Source of the DNA: Sandaracinus sp964481145
GTDB lineage: Bacteria; Myxococcota_A; Polyangia; Polyangiales; Sandaracinaceae
Direction of reading: 5' to 3'
Assembly: GCA_964481145.1 (NCBI GenBank)
Contig: CAYZTA010000011.1
Coordinates: 48,814 to 112,813 of the forward strand
Length of the DNA: 64,000 nucleotides
Below, one piece after another: positions 59,171 through 64,000 of this stretch (the first letter of the stretch is position 1; every line of letters begins with the position of its first letter). Below the pieces are notes generated by a model that saw only the letters and a list, made by a program, of their open reading frames with translations, was not told where the DNA came from and searched no databases. Position numbers and translations under genes: made by a program.

Positions 59171-59913
59171 GATCTCTCATCGAATGTGCGGATGTGGAGA
59201 CCGCTCGTTCGTTGCGAGCCGCGTGCGAAGAGCTCGACCGCGTCTTTCCGCGCATCGTCCCGCGGACTCCGCAGCTCTGTGTCAATTGTTCCGAGACCGA
59301 AGGGAAGGACTTCGATGCGCTCGTCGCGCGGTTCCGAAAGCGCCGTCTCGAAATGCCGATCGAAGCGCTCGAGAGAGCAAGCCTCGGCCACGGTTCGCCG
59401 TTCATACATCGCAGTCGGGCTCGATTCGCTTATTTCGTCCCTCCTCTGCTGTGCCATTGGATGAGCGATCGCAGCGCTCACCGGCTCGATGAGCTCCTGC
59501 AGCTCGCCGAAGAGGCGAGGAGCATCGAGCTCGATGCTCTATCCGAGAGATGGAATGACGCAGAGATGTGCGCGCTATCCGAGTTCTTCCGGCTGTCGCT
59601 CGACATCGCCATTCATTGCGAACCCGGAGCTGGCCCCGACCCCTTCGCCATCACGGAGCTCGGGCTCGCGTTCGATATATCACCAGATGCCCTTATCGAT
59701 GTATGGATAAGCTCAAAGACGAGCTTGAGTCATCTCATCGCATGGAAACATACGCATTTCCAAGCATCTCGATTTCAAGCAGCATTCAAGAAGGTCCTCG
59801 CGACTCCGACGCTCTGCGATCATATCGAACAGGAATTCTGGAGGTGCACGGATCCCGCGTTGCAACGCGAGATTTCCGAGCTCGAGGAGCGCCTTCGGAG
59901 CTTGATTCGTTGA
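59167..59913 (+). CDS. Uncharacterised third gene of the rtc operon
   Basis: 248 residues, not recognised with confidence. It begins ATGA over the rtcA stop, so translation is coupled and the protein belongs to the RNA-repair operon. It is helical and acidic, with no signal peptide or membrane span. The middle part (FIHRSRARFAYFVPPLLCHWM, LSEFFRLSLDIAIH) faintly resembles small proteins of the DUF6714 type. Two Cys lie close together (LCVNCSE). No nuclease or ligase motif is visible. It might be an accessory or an immunity-type protein; the role is open. Confidence 0.7.
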   Translation: MRSLIECADVETARSLRAACEELDRVFPRIVPRTPQLCVNCSETEGKDFDALVARFRKRRLEMPIEALERASLGHGSPFIHRSRARFAYFVPPLLCHWMSDRSAHRLDELLQLAEEARSIELDALSERWNDAEMCALSEFFRLSLDIAIHCEPGAGPDPFAITELGLAFDISPDALIDVWISSKTSLSHLIAWKHTHFQASRFQAAFKKVLATPTLCDHIEQEFWRCTDPALQREISELEERLRSLIR

Positions 59914-60009
59914 AGATTTTTCGAACTCAAGCTTCACACGACGCAGATCCTGAAGTTCAGCACATTCATCCATGAGCGGTGTTGTCGGCGTGAGGATCAA
60001 TCGCAAACA
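59914..60009. other. Short intergenic gap
   Basis: About 96 bp between the last rtc-operon gene and a convergent gene fragment. No hairpin terminator stands out. Confidence 0.35.
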
Positions 60010-60264
60010 TCAGAGTCGCGTCTTCTCCAGCGTCTTCATCATGCCCTCAGCGACGCTCTCAATGCCATCGGGGCAGCACTCGCCGATGAGGCGCTCGAGC
60101 GGGAAGCCCTTCGGGTGCTTGGGCTCTGTGTGCTTCTCGACGCACCACTTGATGGCCTTCACAACGTTGACGAAGTGCTTGTTCGTGCGGTTGATCTTGT
60201 CGGCGTCGGCATCTTCGACGGTGAGGAGCCTCGCCTTGATGGCGAGGATGAAGACGTCGACGGG
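60010..60264 (-). pseudogene. C-terminal fragment of a nucleotidyltransferase-like gene
   Basis: An 84-codon open stretch without a start codon, bounded upstream by an in-frame TGA (60265-60267). It reads like real protein: VDVFILAIKARLLTVEDADA, HFVNVVKAIKWCVEKH, then PKGFPLERLIGECCPDGI and SVAEGMMKTLEK. The PKG(F/Y)PLE-x-GECCPDG pattern is like the C-terminal helical part of CD-NTase/SMODS-type nucleotidyltransferases. The catalytic N-terminal domain is missing from the sequence upstream. Family assignment is from memory and uncertain; that it is a decayed coding fragment is more secure. Confidence 0.5.
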
Positions 60265-60267
60265 TCA

Positions 60268-60650
60268 GGAGGAGCGAAGAAGCCCCGAATGGGGACTGTG
60301 ATGGCGCGGCACTCACGAAGAGCCCTCCGCGTGAGTCGGGCTGCTCATCCCTTCTCTCGCTCGGTGTTCTACCGTCGCTCACGCCGTGCAGATCGACGGG
60401 GATCACGTGCTCGCCGCGACGAACGACTCGGCCGAGAGCCGTGTACTCCGCTCCCGCTGTGATCGCTATTGCCAGAGCGCCTCCGCCAAGGCCGGCCCTG
60501 CGCCACATCGACCCGCAACAACTCTCCTTGCCCTTTGCCGGCTGAGCAACGTCTTGCCCCAAGTCGACGGATGTCTCCGTCTCAAATCTCGACGTTGAGG
60601 CCAAAAAGAGTGCTCTGCTCGCGGTTGCGCCCGCTGCCCTTGATGGTTGC
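60268..60650. other. Probable gene debris
   Basis: About 380 bp without an intact gene. A short open piece on the minus strand near 60590-60650 reads IKGSGRNREQSTLFGLNVEI and looks like coding remnant. A longer minus-strand frame starting at 60604 has no recognisable domain. Confidence 0.35.
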
Positions 60651-61214
60651 TCAAGCCTCGGCTACCACTTTTTCCAATTGGGATGTCCTATCCGCTCGCA
60701 CGATTCTCCACACGACGTACGCCGTCGCGAGACACATCGCAGCCGAAACGATTCCAGCTGAAACCTGGAGGTATAGACGGTCCGCAGGATCGATGAGTTT
60801 TGACGCGACGAAGGAGACAACGAGCATTCCGAGCGTCCCGAACCACCACACACGAACAGGCGTCACATCGGACCGTGTGAGCGCTCGCCAAACATCGCTC
60901 ATAACGACGTATGGATGAACGAGATTGACAAGAGGAACGAAGAAGCCGGCAACCGTCCATAGTCGTCCGAACCTCACCTCCGAGGACACACGACTGGCGC
61001 GGGCATGCGCTTGAGATACCCAAACTAGAAACAGCAAGACCGCAAGCGACCCCGAGCCAAGCTGGACAAACTGCATAGGGTGGTTGGGATTGGTGATGTA
61101 GTCGCCGGACATCGCCATGAGGCCGCTGCCGAGAACGCCCACGCCAGCGTGCAGCACCAGCGAGGCTATGGTGACGGTCGCGATCACCTTGATCTTGTGA
61201 GCATCCTCGATCAT
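60651..61214 (-). CDS. DUF4328-like membrane protein
   Basis: 187 residues with four or more hydrophobic segments (for example IKVIATVTIASLVLHAGVGV, LAVLLFLVWVSQAHARA, MLVVSFVASKLI). The stretch FGRLWTVAGFFVPLVNLVHPYVVMSDVWRA is the DUF4328 signature. Such proteins are of unknown function and often lie in accessory regions. Gene appears intact. Confidence 0.72.
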   Translation of the reverse strand: MIEDAHKIKVIATVTIASLVLHAGVGVLGSGLMAMSGDYITNPNHPMQFVQLGSGSLAVLLFLVWVSQAHARASRVSSEVRFGRLWTVAGFFVPLVNLVHPYVVMSDVWRALTRSDVTPVRVWWFGTLGMLVVSFVASKLIDPADRLYLQVSAGIVSAAMCLATAYVVWRIVRADRTSQLEKVVAEA

Positions 61215-61356
61215 CGCGCGATGATAGCGACGCGTCTGGCCGAATCAACGAGCGCGTCGAGAAGCCTTCGTGCGAAAGCTGCGGCTACAAGATCATGAAG
61301 ATGATGACCCCGACGCCATGCAAGGATCGGATCGACTCCGGGCCTCTCGACTCACG

Positions 61357-61974
61357 TTAGAAGTACTCGGGAGCGACCCCGAGGACGCAGATTGGATCAC
61401 AGTGACTCGACTGCACGAGATGCCATTCACTGACGTCGCTGCAGGTCGATGCGGCCGACTTCCGAACGATCGTGCGCAGTCTGGTGGTGCCACGAGCGCA
61501 TTGCGCAACGCTCAGCACCGCGCGCTCGGCGTCGCTGACTGGTGCGTCGTGAAATGGAATCGGCGGCTCGCTCCCGTATGGGTCAGGAAACGTCCATACG
61601 CGGAGGAGCGCTCTCTCGACAGTGTCGTGAGGACGCAACCGAAGTGACTCCGCGTACGCGCGCGTGACGGGTTGCCGATCGGACGGGTGGGTTTCCTCCA
61701 GACCACGCCCGTAGTCATAGAGTCACATCGCGAGAGTCGAGGCAAACTCGGGTTCGGCCGCTACCACAGTGCGGAGCATGGGAAGCGCCGGCTCGAGCGT
61801 CGCGATCGCTTCGAGGTGTCGTCGTGCTGTCAGCGCGGCATGTGCTGTTCGGCATGGCTCGAAGCGAGGATCGGCCGACGTCCGCTGCGCGACCACATCA
61901 CCCGGCGCAATGGCGAAAAAAACGGCCAAGAGGACGGCACGGAAAAGCAAGTCGTTAGAGGACTGCAAAAACAT
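61357..61974 (-). pseudogene. Secreted protein gene interrupted by an in-frame TGA
   Basis: From ATG 61974 the frame encodes a signal peptide (LLFRAVLLAVFFAIAPGDVVAQ) and a TPR-like start (AHAALTARRHLEAIATLEPALP), then stops at TGA 61723-61725 after STLAM. The same frame continues without a break after the stop: LYDYGRGLEETHPSDRQPVT, LRLRPHDTVERALLRVWTFPD, and a Cys-rich end to 61357. A single CGA-to-TGA change would explain it. The intact protein would be 205 residues. Function unknown. Confidence 0.65.
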
Positions 61975-62129
61975 GAACCTTCCGCACGGATGGCCCCTCG
62001 TCGAGTATTCCGGTTGGGTAACGAAGCATCGAAGTGCCCGTCAGAAGTCGAGGGATCACGCTGCGAACTCCTGCCCCAACATGAACGAGGCGGCAAGCGA
62101 ACGGGTCTTCAACAAGCGGCGCTGGGTGA

Positions 62130-62600
62130 GTGCGCACCCTTTCCTACGCGCCAAACGTGATCGTCACCCGTCAGCTCGCTCCCGCGCACCTTTCAGGCAG
62201 CGGGCCCATGGGCACCGGTGATCGCAGGCTCATTGCCGACCGAATCGAACGTCGCACAATCGAGATCAAGCGAGCCGTCGATTTCATCCTGGCCGGTTCG
62301 AGCGATGCCATTCGTGATCGGCTGGCCGAACTCGAGAACCAGCAACGGGCCGATCGAGCCGTGCTGGTACGTCTCGCTCGCCGCTTCCGAACGCCACGTG
62401 GACACCCCGACCGCCGAAGATGTCCTCGTGGCCATCGACACTGCCCTCGCTAACACCAGCCGGCGAGGTACGCACCGCTCTGCGCAATCTGCTCGACGGT
62501 GGGAAGGTCGACATAGAACCAACCCCCGACGGGCGCATTCTCGCTCGCGGGGGCCTGCTTCCGATGATGATGGGTGTCAAAAGGTGGCGTGATGAGCAAC
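62130..62600 (+). pseudogene. Decayed serine recombinase (C-terminal part)
   Basis: Pieces in successive frames reassemble into the C-terminal coiled coil of large serine recombinases: RRTIEIKRAVDFILAGSSDA and RDRLAELENQQRADRAVLV in one frame, HVDTPTAEDVLVAIDTALAN in the next, and EVRTALRNLLDGGKVDIEPT with PDGRILARGGLLPMMM in the third. At least two frameshifts separate them. The N-terminal catalytic resolvase domain is not found upstream. The gene is non-functional. Confidence 0.6.
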
Positions 62601-62633
62601 GCGCACCTTACCTGGTTGATTGTCCTTCGTTCT

Positions 62634-63400
62634 TCAGGATTTTTCTCGGTCGGATTCGACTTCGCGATCGGGCTGCGCAATCGGCAGCCAACCGCGCCCT
62701 GGTGACCAGCGCACTACAAGGACACGCGCTTGTGCGGCAGCACGGAGTGGCTCCTCGGCGAAGCGCACGACCGCTGCAATCACCTCCTCAAGCCCGCCCA
62801 ACCGCTCGCCGTTCGACTTCCGCAGAAACGCTAACCACTGCTCCCGCTTCGACGCGTCCCCCGCGAACGTCGCGGTCAGCCCCACCGGCAACTGAGGAGG
62901 CAGCTCAGTCGCTCGATTCTTGAACGTCGCGCGGATCGCGGACACGAGAAGCGCACCGTCGAACTCGAAGGTTCGTGAGAGAATCATGAGATCGTAGAAG
63001 TCTTTCATTCGGCTGTTTGCCATGCCGAGCTGAACGATTGCCTCGAGCTTCTCCGCCACGACCGTCTCACGTGGGTAGACCCGCAACCGCGGGGCCTTGA
63101 AATCGAGCAACGTGGGGAAGTCCGAGAGCTCCGCGCGTGGCGTCACCGCGTCGCCGAACCCGATGTCGATCTGGAGGCGCACGATCGCGCGAATCGGAGC
63201 TGACTTCGAACACCGTCGTCCTCTACGCTCGTGGCCAAGACTTCCTGAATCACAGCCTTCACCGATTCAGGCGAGAACTCGCCGTAGCCGAGCAGATCGA
63301 CATCGCGCGTCGTGCGGTGCGGATTCCCTGCCCGGAGCGTGAAAAGCGTGGCTCTCCCAAGCGTTTCAATCTGGCCGGCGGCAGCAAGCCCGGCGGCCCG
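62634..63400 (-). pseudogene. Decayed AbiEii-type nucleotidyltransferase toxin
   Basis: The downstream 182 codons (to 63182) are intact and read RLQIDIGFGDAVTP, PRLRVYPRETVVAEKLEAIV and RMKDFYDLMILSRTF, the C-terminal half of AbiEii proteins. Upstream in another frame (about 63210-63360) the N-terminal catalytic part is still legible: ATLFTLRAGNPHRTTRDVDL and LGYGEFSPESVKAVIQEV. Between them about 40 residues are missing and the frame is shifted. No AbiEi antitoxin gene was found next to it. Confidence 0.65.
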
Positions 63401-63508
63401 TTCTGCTGCGCTTCCATCACCGGCGCGCGCGTCCTTCAGTTCCTAAATTTCGTAACGTAGCCTGCACCGTCCGGCACATCATTCGGCCGGCTGTCAATGC
63501 GTCGGATC
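63401..63508. other. Short intergenic gap
   Basis: About 110 bp with no gene or structured element seen. Confidence 0.3.
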
Positions 63509-63961
63509 TTATGTTGACGGCGGGCCTTTCAGCTGCTGTCCGGCGAACACGGCCAGAACCGCGATGAGACTGAACGCATCCTTATAGTTGCCCTCCGGCC
63601 CGAACGAGCCCGCCGCGCGAAGAAAGCGAAACCCATCGCGTGTTCGCACTCGAACTCCCGTCACTTCTGTCTTCGACTTCGGAAACTCGTAATCGAGGAT
63701 GTCTGCGATCGCGATCCGCACGACCTGCCCGTCATTCACCGAGTAGATCGCCTTGTCAGTGAAAATGATGGTGCAGGTGTCCCACGGTTCGGGATTCCGA
63801 TACCAGCCGAGCAGACCCTCGCCGAGCGGAATATCAGGAATGATTGGCGCTTCGGCCTTCCCGCCAGGCTCGAAGTAGCGGCCCGTACATTTCATGTGTC
63901 TGCGAATCACAGAGTCAAGCACGAGTGACATCAAGGTGCTCCCAAAATGGTATCTGTTCAC
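63509..63961 (-). CDS. Hypothetical protein, bacterial PH-like domain
   Basis: About 150 residues (an inner ATG at 63931 would give 140). The middle reads as an antiparallel beta-sheet: CTIIFTDKAIYSVNDGQVVR then IAIADILDYEFPKSKTEVTG and VRVRTRDGFRFLRAAG, ending in a helix KDAFSLIAVLAVFAGQQ. This is the pattern of bacterial pleckstrin-homology-like domains, in which a tryptophan-rich turn precedes the sheet (WYRNPEPWD). No signal peptide. Role unknown. Confidence 0.55.
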   Translation of the reverse strand: MNRYHFGSTLMSLVLDSVIRRHMKCTGRYFEPGGKAEAPIIPDIPLGEGLLGWYRNPEPWDTCTIIFTDKAIYSVNDGQVVRIAIADILDYEFPKSKTEVTGVRVRTRDGFRFLRAAGSFGPEGNYKDAFSLIAVLAVFAGQQLKGPPST

Positions 63962-64000
63962 GGGGTCGGGGGGAGTAGTGATGGCATCGTGCGACCTTTG

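Noticed and set aside
60059..60604. 181-codon frame on the minus strand
   Set aside because: Overlaps the nucleotidyltransferase fragment in another frame, with low-complexity Arg-rich downstream half.
1..64000. tRNA or rRNA genes
   Set aside because: I scanned the gaps between genes and saw no cloverleaf with TTCGA-type T-loop in place, nor conserved rRNA segments. A covariance-model search would be decisive.

Overview
The window comes from a GC-rich Gram-negative chromosome. The best guess is a member of the Myxococcota, possibly near Sandaracinus or the Polyangiales. This rests on the many short lipoproteins, a TPR/winged-helix one-component regulator, a lipoprotein that looks like a degenerate MglA GTPase, very large alpha-2-macroglobulin-like secreted proteins with Gly-rich and pseudopilin-like inserts, and a di-haem peroxidase paired with a HiPIP. 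The taxonomic call is inference. I saw no rRNA, tRNA, CRISPR array or intact phage.

Layout. 1-5.1 kb: an ECF sigma factor overlapping a membrane-anchored partner cut by the window edge, a calcium-repeat lipoprotein, and an acyl-CoA cluster (MaoC-like hydratase, thiolase, LeuA-like DRE-TIM enzyme). 5.1-7.9 kb: a VapBC-like pair, a 21-bp tandem repeat, the MglA-like lipoprotein, and a non-coding stretch full of palindromes that includes a 388-bp segment bounded by perfect 13-bp inverted repeats. 7.9-14.4 kb: the large regulator, two lipoproteins, a MerC-like protein, a VOC protein, an SGNH hydrolase and citrate synthase. 14.6-29.2 kb: an envelope/secretome region with a subtilase lipoprotein, a divergent protein with two PPC-like repeats, a CPBP membrane protease, and two tandem 1.5-kilo-residue macroglobulin-like proteins. 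These are followed by a small lipoprotein gene that a second copy of the inverted-repeat element appears to have cut.

29.7-31.3 kb: a nucleotidyltransferase plus a small partner, and a lipoprotein gene split by an exact 10-bp duplication. 31.4-37.1 kb: the complete rod-shape operon mreB-mreC-mreD-mrdA-rodA, transcribed leftward. 37.2-46.7 kb: an ECF sigma factor, an ABC1/UbiB kinase, an SGNH hydrolase, a soluble lytic transglycosylase, an isopropylmalate/isocitrate-type dehydrogenase, a PP2C phosphatase with a DUF2505 protein, a GFA protein and a cyclase-fold remnant. 46.7-55.1 kb: an amidase-NamZ fusion for muropeptide breakdown, a lipid kinase-like protein, a HiPIP/di-haem peroxidase operon with a clear terminator, an ATPase-only Hsp70 and cystathionine beta-synthase.

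55.2-59.9 kb: an RNA-repair locus. A divergent RtcR activator faces a good sigma-54 promoter driving rtcB-rtcA and a third, unrecognised gene that overlaps the rtcA stop codon. 60.0-63.4 kb: a graveyard with fragments of a nucleotidyltransferase-like gene, a nonsense-interrupted secreted protein, a decayed serine recombinase and a decayed AbiEii toxin, which together suggest an old eroded mobile or defence island. The most promising leads for new biology are the third gene of the rtc operon, the tandem macroglobulin pair with pseudopilin-like inserts, and the lipid-anchored MglA-like pseudo-GTPase.
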